DNA from: Variovorax paradoxus EPS
Lineage (GTDB): Bacteria > Pseudomonadota > Gammaproteobacteria > Burkholderiales > Burkholderiaceae_C
Direction of reading: 5' to 3'
DNA length: 64,000 bases
NCBI RefSeq assembly: GCF_000184745.1
Contig: NC_014931.1
Span: 496,001 to 560,000, forward strand
Below the pieces are notes generated by a model. That model had not been told where the DNA came from. It did no database searches and saw only the letters and a list, made by a program, of their open reading frames with translations. Position numbers and translations under genes: made by a program. Of the stretch, positions 1 through 8,663 are shown one piece after another. Numbering within the stretch: position 1 is the first letter of the stretch; each line of letters opens with the position of its first letter.

Positions 1-703
1 TTTCGTTCGTGGTGAGTGGGGTCGTCACGACCACGGCCACGCGATCGGTGGGCGTGGTGTGCTGGGCGAAGTCGATTTCCAGGTCTTCGTCGGACAGCTG
101 CGCCGTCACGAACGGATGCCGGCGCTCCACGTACCAGAGGTTGGTCGATGCATGCGCCCACAGCGCCTGCCCGTTCGACAGCATGAAGTTGAAGGTGCCG
201 TGGCTCGCGAGTTGCGGAGCCAGTTCGCGCAGGGTGAGCGTCAATTCATCGATGCTCGGCACGCCCGCATGCGACTTCGCGAGTTCCTGCATCAGCCAGC
301 AGAAGGCGTGCTCGCTGTCGGTGTTGCCCACGGGATGGAAATTGCCATGCAGTCGCGGCCGAAAGTCCTTCAGGTCGCCGTTGTGGGCGAACACCCAGTA
401 GCGCCCCCACAGCTCCCGCACGAACGGATGGCAGTTCTGAAGGTTGACCTCGCCCTGCGTCGCCTTGCGGATGTGCGCGATGACGTTGCGGCTCTGGATC
501 GGGTAGCGCCGGATCAGCTCCGCCACCGGCGATTCGCAGGCCGGCTGGTGATCGACGAAATGGCGCAGGCCCCGGTCCTCGAAGAACGCGATGCCCCAGC
601 CGTCCGCGTGGTGGTCGGTGCGGCCACCGCGCTGCGCGAACCCCGTGAAGCTGAAGGTCACGTCGGTCGGCGTGTTGCAGTTCATCCCTAGCAATTGACA
701 CAT
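1..703 (-). CDS. class II glutamine amidotransferase, YafJ type (3' end cut by window)
   Basis: The predicted protein begins MCQLLGMNCNTP, so Cys2 becomes the N-terminal nucleophile after Met removal, as in the Ntn-hydrolase class II glutamine amidotransferases (GATase_4, YafJ/EgtC-like). HADGWGIAF follows near residue 32, matching the family's glutamine-binding segment. The frame stays open to the left edge, where FAQHTTPTDRV leads into PLTTNE, close to the conserved C-terminus of YafJ. About 234 residues are visible of an expected 255-280, so only a short tail is lost. The physiological acceptor of the released ammonia is unknown for stand-alone YafJ proteins. Family assignment is firm; substrate is not known. 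Confidence 0.85.
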   Translation of the reverse strand, partial: MCQLLGMNCNTPTDVTFSFTGFAQRGGRTDHHADGWGIAFFEDRGLRHFVDHQPACESPVAELIRRYPIQSRNVIAHIRKATQGEVNLQNCHPFVRELWGRYWVFAHNGDLKDFRPRLHGNFHPVGNTDSEHAFCWLMQELAKSHAGVPSIDELTLTLRELAPQLASHGTFNFMLSNGQALWAHASTNLWYVERRHPFVTAQLSDEDLEIDFAQHTTPTDRVAVVVTTPLTTNE

Positions 704-779
704 GTTGCCGATTAGACCGCGATTCCCGTCGGCCTCCGCCTGCCGCGCCGCTTATCCGACCGTGCGACTGTCGTTGCAG

Positions 780-1922
780 CTAGCGGATGAACTTGCCTTC
801 CTTGGTCACGCGCACCATCTCGATGAAGCGCGAGCCCGTGTTGCTGGCGCCGGTGAAGTCGATCTCCATGCCGCCGATGCGCAGCTTCATCGCCTTCAGC
901 GCGGCGTGCAGCTTCGCGCGCGTGAGGTCGCGGCCGGTGCGGCGCAGGCCCTCGATCATCACGAGCGCGTTCACATAGCCCTCGTAGCTCAGGTAGCCCA
1001 GGTCCACCTTGGCGCGCTCGGCCAGTTGGCGGAATTCGCGCGCGGTGGCGTCGACCTCGCTCCACAGGTACGGCACGATCTGCGAGATCGCCAGTCCGCT
1101 GGTCTTGTCGCCCACGAGCTTGGCCGTGACATCGCCCGGCACGATCGACATCCCGTAGTACATCTGGCGACCGCCCGCGGCCCAGGCCGCCTTCATCACC
1201 TCGCCGCCGATGCCGCCGCCCAGATACATGATCACGGCCTGCGCCTTGCTCTCGGCGAGCGCCTTGCCCGATGCCTCGTTGGTCGTGCCATCGCCCTTGA
1301 CCGCCACGGCGGCCTCCGGCTTCAGCTTGAGCGTGTCCAGCGCGGCTTCGACCAGCTTGGCGACTTCCGCGCCGCCGGGATTGTCGAGGTACGCCACGGC
1401 GATGCGCGAGACGCCGATGGTCGTCAGGTGCTGCACCAGCGCCTGGGCTTCGCGCGCGAAGGTGGCGCGCACGAAGTAGCCGGCACCGCCCATCTTCTCG
1501 CGGGCCGAATCCGACACCGCATAGCCGCCCACCGTCGGCGCGCCGCTCTGGTTCACGACCTTGGCGCCCGCGGCGGTGGTGCCCGAGCCCACGCAGCCGA
1601 AGAAGGCGAAGACACGGTGCTCCGCCAGCAGCTTTTCGTAATTGGCGAGGGCCTTCTCGGGCTTGAGCTCGTCGTCGAGCGACACGACCCGGATCTTGCG
1701 GCCCGACAGCCCGCCTTGCGCATTGACCGCGTCGAAGGCCAGCCCGGCCCCGGCCATCACGACCTTGACCGGCACGCCGAGCGGGCCGCTGAGGATGCCG
1801 GTGTGGCCGAGGACGATTTCGCTGTCGGAGACGCCGTTTTCGGCGCCAAGGGCTGGGAAGGAGAGAGGGCCGAGCCCGGCCGCTGCCGCAGCCGAGGCGG
1901 CAATGAAATTTCTGCGATGCAT
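780..1922 (-). CDS. ABC transporter substrate-binding protein, branched-chain amino acid (Peripla_BP_6) type
   Basis: This 380-residue protein starts MHRRNFIAASAAAAAG and has a twin-arginine-like export signal ending near ALGA-E, so it should be periplasmic. The mature part has the LivJ/AmiC-type two-lobed binding fold: an IVLGHTGILSGPLG opening segment, FGCVGSGTT near residue 115, and a C-terminal VNALVMIEGLRRTGRD segment typical of solute-binding proteins of the HAAT family. No permease or ATPase gene is adjacent, so it is an orphan binding protein, which is common in Comamonadaceae. Its start codon lies 7 bp from a strong palindrome (1930-1955), so expression is probably repressor-controlled. 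The ligand cannot be read from the sequence; aromatic acids and amino acids are both possible. Confidence 0.85.
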   Translation of the reverse strand: MHRRNFIAASAAAAAGLGPLSFPALGAENGVSDSEIVLGHTGILSGPLGVPVKVVMAGAGLAFDAVNAQGGLSGRKIRVVSLDDELKPEKALANYEKLLAEHRVFAFFGCVGSGTTAAGAKVVNQSGAPTVGGYAVSDSAREKMGGAGYFVRATFAREAQALVQHLTTIGVSRIAVAYLDNPGGAEVAKLVEAALDTLKLKPEAAVAVKGDGTTNEASGKALAESKAQAVIMYLGGGIGGEVMKAAWAAGGRQMYYGMSIVPGDVTAKLVGDKTSGLAISQIVPYLWSEVDATAREFRQLAERAKVDLGYLSYEGYVNALVMIEGLRRTGRDLTRAKLHAALKAMKLRIGGMEIDFTGASNTGSRFIEMVRVTKEGKFIR

Positions 1923-1929
1923 GAATTGT

Positions 1930-1955
1930 TTGTTATCAGATACAACTGATAACAA
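1930..1955. promoter_or_regulatory. palindromic operator upstream of the substrate-binding protein gene
   Basis: TTGTTATCAG is followed by a 6-base spacer and then CTGATAACAA: 10-bp arms that pair perfectly. It lies 7 bp upstream of the start codon of the minus-strand substrate-binding protein gene, in an AT-rich island within GC-rich DNA. The size and symmetry fit a dimeric repressor of the MarR, GntR or TetR class (inference). No such regulator gene is adjacent in the window. Confidence 0.6.
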
Positions 1956-1990
1956 TTGAATACGAAAGGGCTCCGTTGCACCGCCGGGGT

Positions 1991-3484
1991 TTACCCCGTG
2001 TTGCGCGCCGGCCCCTCGCGCAGCTGCCATGCCGCGCAGATCGCAAGCGCGCACAGGCCGGCCAGCATCGCGAACACTTCGTCGAAGGCCGCGAGCCGCG
2101 CCGGGCTGCTCAACGGATTGGCGAGCGAATCGCCGTGCGCGGCAAGCCGCCACTCGAGCACGATGGCGCACAGGCTCACGCCGGCCGCGCCGCCCAGCAT
2201 GCGCACGAAGTTGATCGCGCTCGCGCCCTGCGGAATCAGCGGCTTGGCCAGCGGCCGCATCGAACCCAGGTTGAGCGACGGCAGGATGAAGCCCAGCCCG
2301 ATGCGCCCGATGATCGCGAAGGCCACCAGCAGCCACAGCGCGCTGTCGAGCCTGAGCACCATCATCAGCGCGAACGAAGCCGCCAGCAGTGCGAGACCGA
2401 TGGTCACCAGCACCCAGGTCGGCTGCCGGTCGGCCAGCCGGCCCACGCCCGCGATGGTCACGGCCAGCACGATGCCGGCCGGCAGAAGAATGGTGCCGAC
2501 GTGCGACGCCGACAGGCTCAGCCCCACCTGCATGTACACCGGCAGCAGGTAGGTCGAGCCGAAGAGCGCCGTGCCGTAGATGAAGGCGACCACGCTGCCC
2601 ATCGCGAACTGCCGGTACTGGAAGAGCGCGAGGTTCATCAGCGGCGTGCCGCCCGAAGCCGCGAGCCGGCGCTGCCACCACACGAATGCGATGAACGAGA
2701 CCAGCGCACCGGCCAGCAGCAGCACAGCCTGCAATGGCGAATCGCCGCGCAGCTCGACCAGTCCGTTCAACAAACACAGCGTGCCGACCGTGCCCAGCGC
2801 GAGCCCGCGCGCATCGAGCCCGCCGCCGCGCACCGCGGCCACGCCGCCCGGCGCCGTCTTGGGCACGAACTTGTAGGCCAGCCAGATCGACGCCAGGCAG
2901 AACGGCACCACCATGAAGAAGATCGAGCGCCAGCCGAACAGGTCGACCAGCACCCCGCCGATGCTCGGTCCGATGGCCGGCGCGAGCACCACGCCCATGC
3001 CGAAGATGCCGCTCGCGCGCCCCTGCTCGTGCGGCTCGAAGGCGCGCAGGATGATGATGGCCGGAATGGGCTGCACCACGCCCGCCGCGAGCCCTTCGGC
3101 CACGCGCGCGAACAGCACCAGCGAGAAGTTGTTGGCCAGCCCGCCGACGATGCCGCCCACGAGCAGCAGAAGCATCGTGCCGATGTAGGTTCGGCGGTAG
3201 CCGTAGCGCGACAGCAGCCACGGCGTGGTGAGCATCGAGACCGTCATCGCCACCATGAAGCCCGAACTCACCCATTGCGCGCGCTCCTGCCCGAGCGAGA
3301 AGTGATGGCTCATGCCGGGGATCGCGACATTGACGATGGTCGACGACATGATCGAGGCCATCGTGCCCACCATCACCGACAGCAGCAGATACCAGCGATA
3401 GCGCTCGCCATAGCGTTCGCGCAGGATGCTCATGGCGGGCGGCGCCGGCGTGGCGGCGGCTTCGGGCGTGGGTGGGGAGGTCAT
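1991..3484 (-). CDS. MFS multidrug efflux transporter, DHA2 (EmrB/QacA) family
   Basis: This 497-residue polytopic membrane protein has the length and motif order of 14-helix drug:H+ antiporters. VNVAIPGM lies in the first helix, WLLSRYGYRRTYIG matches loop 2-3 motif A, and LAPAIGPSIGGVLVDLFGW matches motif C, the antiporter signature. The start is placed at MTSPPTP; an upstream extension is possible but looks like non-coding sequence. It would export a hydrophobic drug or metabolite using the proton gradient. The gene reads toward the substrate-binding protein gene with 68 bp between them, but the palindrome in that gap argues for separate control. The substrate is unknown. Confidence 0.87.
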   Translation of the reverse strand: MTSPPTPEAAATPAPPAMSILRERYGERYRWYLLLSVMVGTMASIMSSTIVNVAIPGMSHHFSLGQERAQWVSSGFMVAMTVSMLTTPWLLSRYGYRRTYIGTMLLLLVGGIVGGLANNFSLVLFARVAEGLAAGVVQPIPAIIILRAFEPHEQGRASGIFGMGVVLAPAIGPSIGGVLVDLFGWRSIFFMVVPFCLASIWLAYKFVPKTAPGGVAAVRGGGLDARGLALGTVGTLCLLNGLVELRGDSPLQAVLLLAGALVSFIAFVWWQRRLAASGGTPLMNLALFQYRQFAMGSVVAFIYGTALFGSTYLLPVYMQVGLSLSASHVGTILLPAGIVLAVTIAGVGRLADRQPTWVLVTIGLALLAASFALMMVLRLDSALWLLVAFAIIGRIGLGFILPSLNLGSMRPLAKPLIPQGASAINFVRMLGGAAGVSLCAIVLEWRLAAHGDSLANPLSSPARLAAFDEVFAMLAGLCALAICAAWQLREGPARNTG

Positions 3485-3615
3485 GGGGCGGCGGAATGTC
3501 TCGGGGTCCGTCGTCCTACAAGCATATCGGTGTTTGCGCGGCGAACGGCGCGGGGGCGCGCCCCACAATGCAGCGGCTGTCCCCTCCGCGTCAAGCCCAG
3601 CAAGAAGAGAACAAC

Positions 3616-4929
3616 ATGGATTCCCCGATCAACGACCCCGTCAACGAACAGTCCGCCGCCACGCTCGCGACCGAGCTCGCCGCGCCGACCGTCAGCCGCG
3701 CCTACCGCTGCCAGTGCGGCCGCCCCGTGTTCCTGCGCAACAGCGAGTGCCTGGCCTGCCACACGCCGCTCGGCTACGTGATCGACCGCCTCGGCGTCAT
3801 GCCGCTGGCACCGGCCGAAGGCGGTGGCGCGCTGCCCGACACCTTCACCGTGTTCGGCGATCCGCACGGCAAGACCTATCGCCGCTGCGCCAACCTCATG
3901 ACCCCTGCCGCCTGCAGCTGGATGGTGCCGGCCGCGCGCGAGGGCGAGGAGGCCCCGGCCGACGTGCACGGCCTGGCGCCCGGCTACTGCCTGGCTTGCA
4001 GCGTCACGCGGACCATTCCCGATCTCTCGGTCGAGGCCCACGGCGTCTTCTGGGGCAAGCTCGAACAGGCCAAGCGCCGCCTGATCTCGCAACTGCTCGC
4101 ACTCGGCTTGCCGGTGGTGAGCCGGCATGCGGACCCCGTGCACGGCCTGGCCTTCGACTTCCTCAGCAACATGCCGGGCGGGCCGCACGTGATGACCGGC
4201 CATGAAGACGGCGTGATCACCCTCAACGCCGAGGAGGCCGAAGACGCGGTGCGCGAACGCATCCGTGCCGAAATGCGCGAGCCCTATCGAACGCTGCTGG
4301 GCCACTTCCGCCACGAAATCGGCCACTACTACTGGGACCTGCTGGTGCAGCCCACGCACTGGCTGGACGACTATCGCGCGCTCTTCGGCGACGAGCGTGC
4401 CGATTACGCGGCGTCGCTGCAGACGCATTACGAGCAAGGCCCGCCGCCCGACTGGGCCGACCGCTTCGTGAGCAGCTACGCAAGCACGCACCCGTGGGAA
4501 GACTGGGCCGAGACCTGGGCCCACTACCTGCACATGGCCGACACCGCGGACACCGCGATGAGCTTCGGCGTCGATGCGACCAACGTCGAGCTGACGAGCG
4601 ACCTCTTCACAGCAGACGACCTCTCGCAGCCCGACCATCCCGACGCTGCGAAATTCCTCGACTTCATCAATGGCTGGGTGCTGCTGACGAACGTGCTCAA
4701 CGAGCTGTCGCGCAGCATGGGGCAGCCTGACTATTACCCGTTCGTGCTGCCGCGCGCGGCGGTGGGCAAGCTGCAGTTCATCCACCGCGTGATCACCGAG
4801 CAGCGGGCCGGATCGGCGCCGACGATGGTGGTGGCCAGCGATGTGGCGGCGACCGAGCCCGAGCCCGCCGAGCCTGCGCCCGAGCAGACGCAGACGCAGA
4901 CCCAATCCCAGGGCGGCGCTCAGTCCTGA
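3616..4929 (+). CDS. putative zinc-binding metallopeptidase with N-terminal zinc ribbon (COG4307 type)
   Basis: The 437-residue protein opens with a zinc-ribbon segment, CQCGRPVF followed by CLACHTPLGY (residues about 34-55), then has further CxxC pairs up to about residue 140. An HEIGH motif at residues 233-237 is the HExxH zinc site, and HPWEDWAETWAHYLH downstream supplies further conserved histidines and acids. This domain order matches the uncharacterised zinc-ribbon plus Peptidase_Mx family. There is no signal peptide, so it is probably cytoplasmic. The chosen ATG follows a purine-rich AAGAAGAGAA segment. The C-terminal tail is low complexity, rich in Glu, Pro and Thr-Gln repeats. Proteolytic activity is inferred from the motif only. 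Confidence 0.82.
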   Translation: MDSPINDPVNEQSAATLATELAAPTVSRAYRCQCGRPVFLRNSECLACHTPLGYVIDRLGVMPLAPAEGGGALPDTFTVFGDPHGKTYRRCANLMTPAACSWMVPAAREGEEAPADVHGLAPGYCLACSVTRTIPDLSVEAHGVFWGKLEQAKRRLISQLLALGLPVVSRHADPVHGLAFDFLSNMPGGPHVMTGHEDGVITLNAEEAEDAVRERIRAEMREPYRTLLGHFRHEIGHYYWDLLVQPTHWLDDYRALFGDERADYAASLQTHYEQGPPPDWADRFVSSYASTHPWEDWAETWAHYLHMADTADTAMSFGVDATNVELTSDLFTADDLSQPDHPDAAKFLDFINGWVLLTNVLNELSRSMGQPDYYPFVLPRAAVGKLQFIHRVITEQRAGSAPTMVVASDVAATEPEPAEPAPEQTQTQTQSQGGAQS

Positions 4930-5144
4930 GGCGGCGTCTCCGCGGCGCAGCGCGCGCAGATGCAGGCAAGGCCGCGCATCGACTCCGGCAACTTGGCGAG
5001 CGGCGCATTGCTGAAGTCGGCCTGCATGCACCAGCAAGGCGGCTGCGCCTGGCCCGTCTCGCGTTCGATCTCCATCGCGCAGCGGTTCGACTCGCCGCAC
5101 AGCAGGCAGCGCGACACGTCGATGACCGCAGCGCTGGCCGTCAT
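4920..5144 (-). CDS. cysteine-rich CWC family protein
   Basis: This 74-residue protein has CLLCGESNRC near the N-terminus, a CWC triplet near residue 39, and CICARC near the C-terminus. That spacing defines the small Cys_rich_CWC family, presumed to bind metal. Its 3' end overlaps the convergent metallopeptidase gene by 10 bp. Its ATGA start overlaps the stop of the upstream phosphofructokinase gene by 4 bp, so the two are probably translationally coupled. The function of CWC proteins is not established. Confidence 0.8.
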   Translation of the reverse strand: MTASAAVIDVSRCLLCGESNRCAMEIERETGQAQPPCWCMQADFSNAPLAKLPESMRGLACICARCAAETPPQD

Positions 5145-6397
5145 GCGAGCTCGAAGGCCGGCAGCTTCTTTGCCACCGCGACGTTCTGCAGCGTCACATA
5201 CACCGGCAAGCCGTTGCGGTAGGCGGGGTAGTCCTCGCCCTCGATCAACGGCAGCAGGTAGCGCCGGCATTTCTCGGTGATGCCGTAGCCGTCGTCCGAA
5301 ATGAAGTCGCGCGGCATCGGCTTCTCGACATTGGCCACCGATTCGAGCGGCGCGCTGCCGAGCGTGTACGCATAGGGCACATCGGACGTGCGCTCGATCG
5401 TCGGCATCACTGCATTGCGGCCTTCCAGCGCGAGCTCGACGGCGCGCTGTCCCAGCTCGTAGGCCTGCTTCACGTCGGTGGCCGAGGCAATGTGCCGCGC
5501 CGCGCGCTGCAGGTAGTCGGCCACGGCCCAGTGAAACTTGTGGCCGTATGCGTCCTTGATCATCTGCGCCACCACTGGCGCCGCGCCGCCGAGCTGCGCA
5601 TGGCCGAACGCATCGCGCGTGCCTTGCTCCGCGAGGAAGGTCCCGTCGGGGTAGTGGCAGCCCTCGGACACCACGACCGAGCAGTAGCCGTGCTGCTTCA
5701 CCAATTCATCGACACGCGCGAGAAAGCGCGGCTTGTCGAACTCGATTTCAGGAAACAGCACCACCACCGGAATGCCCTGGTCCGCGGCAAGCCCGCCGGC
5801 TGCGGCGATCCACCCCGCATGCCGCCCCATCACTTCGAGCACGAACACCTTGGTCGAGGTGGCGGCCATCGAGCGCACGTCGAACGAGGCCTCGATCGTC
5901 GACACCGCCACGTACTTCGCGACCGAGCCGAAGCCCGGGCAGCAGTCGGTCAGCGGCAGGTCGTTGTCGATGGTCTTGGGCACATGGATCGCCTGCAGCG
6001 GATAACCGAGCGACTGCGAGAGCTGGCTCACCTTGAAGCAAGTGTCGGCCGAATCGCCGCCCCCGTTGTAGAAGAAATAGCCGATGCCGTGCGCCTTGAA
6101 GACTTCGATCAGCCGCTCGTATTCGCGGCGGTTCTTCTCGAGCGACTTGAGCTTGTAGCGGCACGAACCGAATGCGCCCGATGGCGTGGTTCGCAAGGCC
6201 GCAATCGCTTCGGCCGATTCGGCGCCCGTGTCGATCAGTTCTTCCGTCAGCGCGCCGATGATGCCGTTGCGGCCGGCGTAGAGCTTGCCGATGCGGTCCG
6301 GGTGTTTTCGTGCCGTCTCGATCACGCCGCAGGCCGACGCATTGATGACCGAGGTGACGCCGCCCGACTGGGCGTAGAAGGCGTTGAGGATGGGCAT
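5141..6397 (-). CDS. 6-phosphofructokinase, probably diphosphate-dependent
   Basis: The 418-residue protein has the PFK fold signatures: AQSGGVTSVINAS at the N-terminus, GGGDSADT near residue 103, PKTIDNDLPLTD near residue 130, and EVMGRHAGWIA near residue 180. In ATP-dependent PFKs the diagnostic positions read GGDGS and PGTIDND. Here an Asp follows the glycines and a Lys precedes TIDND, the combination known for PPi-dependent enzymes. It would interconvert fructose 6-phosphate and fructose 1,6-bisphosphate reversibly, so it may serve both glycolysis and gluconeogenesis. The start is placed at MPILNAF rather than eight codons upstream, since conservation begins there. It is coupled to the downstream CWC gene. 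Confidence 0.88.
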   Translation of the reverse strand: MPILNAFYAQSGGVTSVINASACGVIETARKHPDRIGKLYAGRNGIIGALTEELIDTGAESAEAIAALRTTPSGAFGSCRYKLKSLEKNRREYERLIEVFKAHGIGYFFYNGGGDSADTCFKVSQLSQSLGYPLQAIHVPKTIDNDLPLTDCCPGFGSVAKYVAVSTIEASFDVRSMAATSTKVFVLEVMGRHAGWIAAAGGLAADQGIPVVVLFPEIEFDKPRFLARVDELVKQHGYCSVVVSEGCHYPDGTFLAEQGTRDAFGHAQLGGAAPVVAQMIKDAYGHKFHWAVADYLQRAARHIASATDVKQAYELGQRAVELALEGRNAVMPTIERTSDVPYAYTLGSAPLESVANVEKPMPRDFISDDGYGITEKCRRYLLPLIEGEDYPAYRNGLPVYVTLQNVAVAKKLPAFELA

Positions 6398-6451
6398 GCG
6401 GGCATTCTCCCGCAGCCCCATGACAGGCGCCAGTGCCCGCGTGTCGGGATG

Positions 6452-7255
6452 TCAGCGGCTCTCGAACGCGGGCGGACGCTTCTGCAGGAACGCGCTCACG
6501 CCTTCGCGGAAGGTCGGGCGATCGATCAGCTCGCGCTGGCGTTCGCTTTCGTAGTGCAGCTGTTCCTTCAGCGTGTGGCGCTCGGAGGCCTCGAAGGCTT
6601 CGCGCGCCTCGATCACCGCGTGTGCCGGCAGGCGTGCAAGACGCTGCGCGATGGCGCGTGCTTCGTCCATCAGTTGTTCGTCGTCGGCGCAGGCCCAGAT
6701 CAGGCCCCACTGCACCGCGCGTCCGGCGCTCAGGCGTTCGTCGAGCAGTGCCATGCCCATCGCGCGCGCCTTGCCGGCCCGCCGGGGAATCGCCCAGGTA
6801 CAGCCCAGGTCCGGCACGATGCCAAGCTTCGGAAGAAAGGGAAGATAGAAGTACGCGCTGCGTGCCGCGATCGTCACGTCCGCCGCAAGCGCGAGGCCGA
6901 CGCCCGCACCGGCCGCGGCGCCGTTCACCGCGGCGACCACAGGAACAGGCAGCGTGCGCAGCGTCTCGATCAGCGGATTGCTCAGCGACTGCATCCACTC
7001 GGCGGTCTGCGTGCCGAGCGACTTGCCTTCTTCGCCCGGCGTCATCGCGCTCAGGTCGGCGCCGACGCAGAACGCCTTGCCCGCGCCCGTCAGGATCACG
7101 GCGCGCACCGCGCGGTCGTCGCGGATGCGCTCCAGCGCGTCGCGCAGTTCGACCTGCAATCCATGCGCGATGGGATTCAGCTTGGCCGGCAGGTTCAGCG
7201 TGAGCGTCGCAATGCCGTCGGCCAGTTCGTAGAGGATCGGTGCTTGGGAGTCCAT
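6452..7255 (-). CDS. enoyl-CoA hydratase/isomerase family protein
   Basis: The 267-residue protein has the crotonase fold: NLPAKLNPIAHGL, then AFCVGADLSAM (oxyanion-hole loop), then PVVAAVNGAAAGAGVGLALAAD and GIVPDLGCTWAIPR. The Asp in the last block occupies the position of the second catalytic acid. The sequence resembles the PaaG/PaaF-type hydratases and isomerases of fatty and aromatic acid degradation, but the substrate cannot be fixed. It is preceded by the DUF2917 gene 32 bp upstream on the same strand, which may be transcribed with it. Confidence 0.85.
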   Translation of the reverse strand: MDSQAPILYELADGIATLTLNLPAKLNPIAHGLQVELRDALERIRDDRAVRAVILTGAGKAFCVGADLSAMTPGEEGKSLGTQTAEWMQSLSNPLIETLRTLPVPVVAAVNGAAAGAGVGLALAADVTIAARSAYFYLPFLPKLGIVPDLGCTWAIPRRAGKARAMGMALLDERLSAGRAVQWGLIWACADDEQLMDEARAIAQRLARLPAHAVIEAREAFEASERHTLKEQLHYESERQRELIDRPTFREGVSAFLQKRPPAFESR

Positions 7256-7287
7256 GGCATCGAGGGTCGATGCCGATGGCACCCCGG

Positions 7288-7611
7288 TCAAGCCGGGGAC
7301 AACCCGTGGGGCCGGAGTCGCCAAGGCGACCAAGCGCGGGCCCGTGGTGCGAGGGGCATCGCGGCAGGCTGCGCGTCCGACACGGTGATGCACGACGAGG
7401 TCAAGGCCGACACCAGGATGCGCCGGTGCTCGGTGCCGTCGAAGCGGTCGCCGGCCTCCAGCACGATGTCGCGCGGATCGCGATCGAGCGTGATCCAGAC
7501 GGTGCCGCTGCGGCATTCGATGCCCACGCCCGCGCCGTCGGGCACGGCAAAGACGGTGCGTGTCGGCAGCGTGATGTGAAAGCGGGAAGAGGTGGTCGGT
7601 CGGGTGCTCAT
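7288..7611 (-). CDS. DUF2917 domain-containing protein
   Basis: This 107-residue protein carries GTVWITLDRDPRDIVLEAGDRF (residues about 37-58), the signature of DUF2917, a small cupin-like beta domain of unknown function common in Burkholderiales. The start is placed at MSTRP, with GAGCTTGCC just upstream on the coding strand; MELAM four codons earlier is an alternative. It is divergent from the LysR-type gene at 7694, a recurrent pairing in this group of bacteria as I recall, and is probably its regulatory target. Confidence 0.78.
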   Translation of the reverse strand: MSTRPTTSSRFHITLPTRTVFAVPDGAGVGIECRSGTVWITLDRDPRDIVLEAGDRFDGTEHRRILVSALTSSCITVSDAQPAAMPLAPRARAWSPWRLRPHGLSPA

Positions 7612-7625
7612 GGCAAGCTCCATTG

Positions 7626-7642
7626 CATTCGGGATACGAATG
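7626..7642. promoter_or_regulatory. LysR-type box between DUF2917 and the LysR gene
   Basis: CATTCGGGATACGAATG is an inverted repeat with 6-bp arms, and it contains ATTC-N7-GAAT, which fits the T-N11-A consensus of LysR-type regulators. It lies midway in the 82-bp divergent intergenic region, so it is a likely binding site for the product of the neighbouring LysR gene. A TATAGT just downstream could be the -10 of the LysR promoter. Confidence 0.5.
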
Positions 7643-7693
7643 AATATAGTGAGCCGGCCCTCTCTTTACACGCGGTCATTCGGAACTCGTTGC

Positions 7694-8629
7694 ATGCCTC
7701 CAGCGAATGCGAAACCCTCAAAATTGCCGAGCAGCGAGCTCCCGCCGCTGGATTTGCTGCGCAGTTTCGAAGCTGCCGCGCGACAGCTCAGCTTCACGCT
7801 GGCGGCCGGCGAACTGCACCTCACGCAGTCGGCCGTCAGCCGGCAGATCCAGCAGCTCGAAGCCAGCCTGGGCGTGCTGCTGTTCGAGCGCCGCCACCGC
7901 GCGCTGGCGCTCACCGAGGCCGGCGGCGTGCTGCAGCGCGCGGTCACCGACAGCCTGGAGCGGCTGCGCGACGCCACGGCCCGCGTGCGCGCGAGCGCCG
8001 CGCCGCGGCAGGTGGCGATCACCTGCACGCCGGGTTTCGCATCGCTCTGGCTCATTCCGAAACTGGCGCGCTTCACCGGCACGCATCCGCAGGTCGACGT
8101 GCGCCTGTCGGCCACGCTCGATGTGCTCGACCTGGACGTGAGCCGCCTCGACCTCGCGGTGCGCTTCGCGCCCATCGCCCGCGGTGTCGGGCCGGCACTG
8201 TTCGAGGAATCGGTGATCCCGCTGTGCGCGCCGCAGGTTGCCGCGTCGCTGCGGGCGCTGTCGGACTTTTCCGGGCTCACGCTGCTCACCATCGAATACC
8301 CGGACCACAGCGAAGCCCCGACCGCCGACTGGGAGCCGTGGCTCAAGGTGATGGGGCTGGAAGACCTGCGCGTGAAGAGCACGCTGCGCTTCACCCAGTA
8401 CGCCGATGCAGTCGCTGCCGCGGTGGCGGGGCAGGGCGTGGTGATCGGGCGCTTGCCGTTGCTGCGCGAACTGGTGCGCGACGGCCGGCTCGTGGCGCCG
8501 CTCGGCGAGGGCGCGGCATCGCACCGCGGCTATTTCATCGAGATGTCCAGGCGCGCCGCGAGCAACCGCGACGCGCAGGACTTCGCGCAATGGCTGCGCG
8601 ACGAAGCGGAGGCTGCGCAGCGGACCTGA
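7694..8629 (+). CDS. LysR family transcriptional regulator (GcvA-like)
   Basis: The 311-residue protein has an N-terminal winged helix (LRSFEAAARQLSFTLAAGEL, then TQSAVSRQIQQLEASLG) and a substrate-binding effector domain from about residue 100 to the end. SFTLAA with a TQSAVSRQI recognition helix is typical of the GcvA branch. The start chosen, MPPANAK, places the helix-turn-helix near residue 20; longer in-frame extensions run into the promoter. It is divergent from the DUF2917 gene and probably controls it and the enoyl-CoA hydratase beyond. The effector is unknown. Confidence 0.88.
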   Translation: MPPANAKPSKLPSSELPPLDLLRSFEAAARQLSFTLAAGELHLTQSAVSRQIQQLEASLGVLLFERRHRALALTEAGGVLQRAVTDSLERLRDATARVRASAAPRQVAITCTPGFASLWLIPKLARFTGTHPQVDVRLSATLDVLDLDVSRLDLAVRFAPIARGVGPALFEESVIPLCAPQVAASLRALSDFSGLTLLTIEYPDHSEAPTADWEPWLKVMGLEDLRVKSTLRFTQYADAVAAAVAGQGVVIGRLPLLRELVRDGRLVAPLGEGAASHRGYFIEMSRRAASNRDAQDFAQWLRDEAEAAQRT

Positions 8630-8663
8630 GAAAGCCCGCCGCGTTCATGCTCCGGGAGAACGA

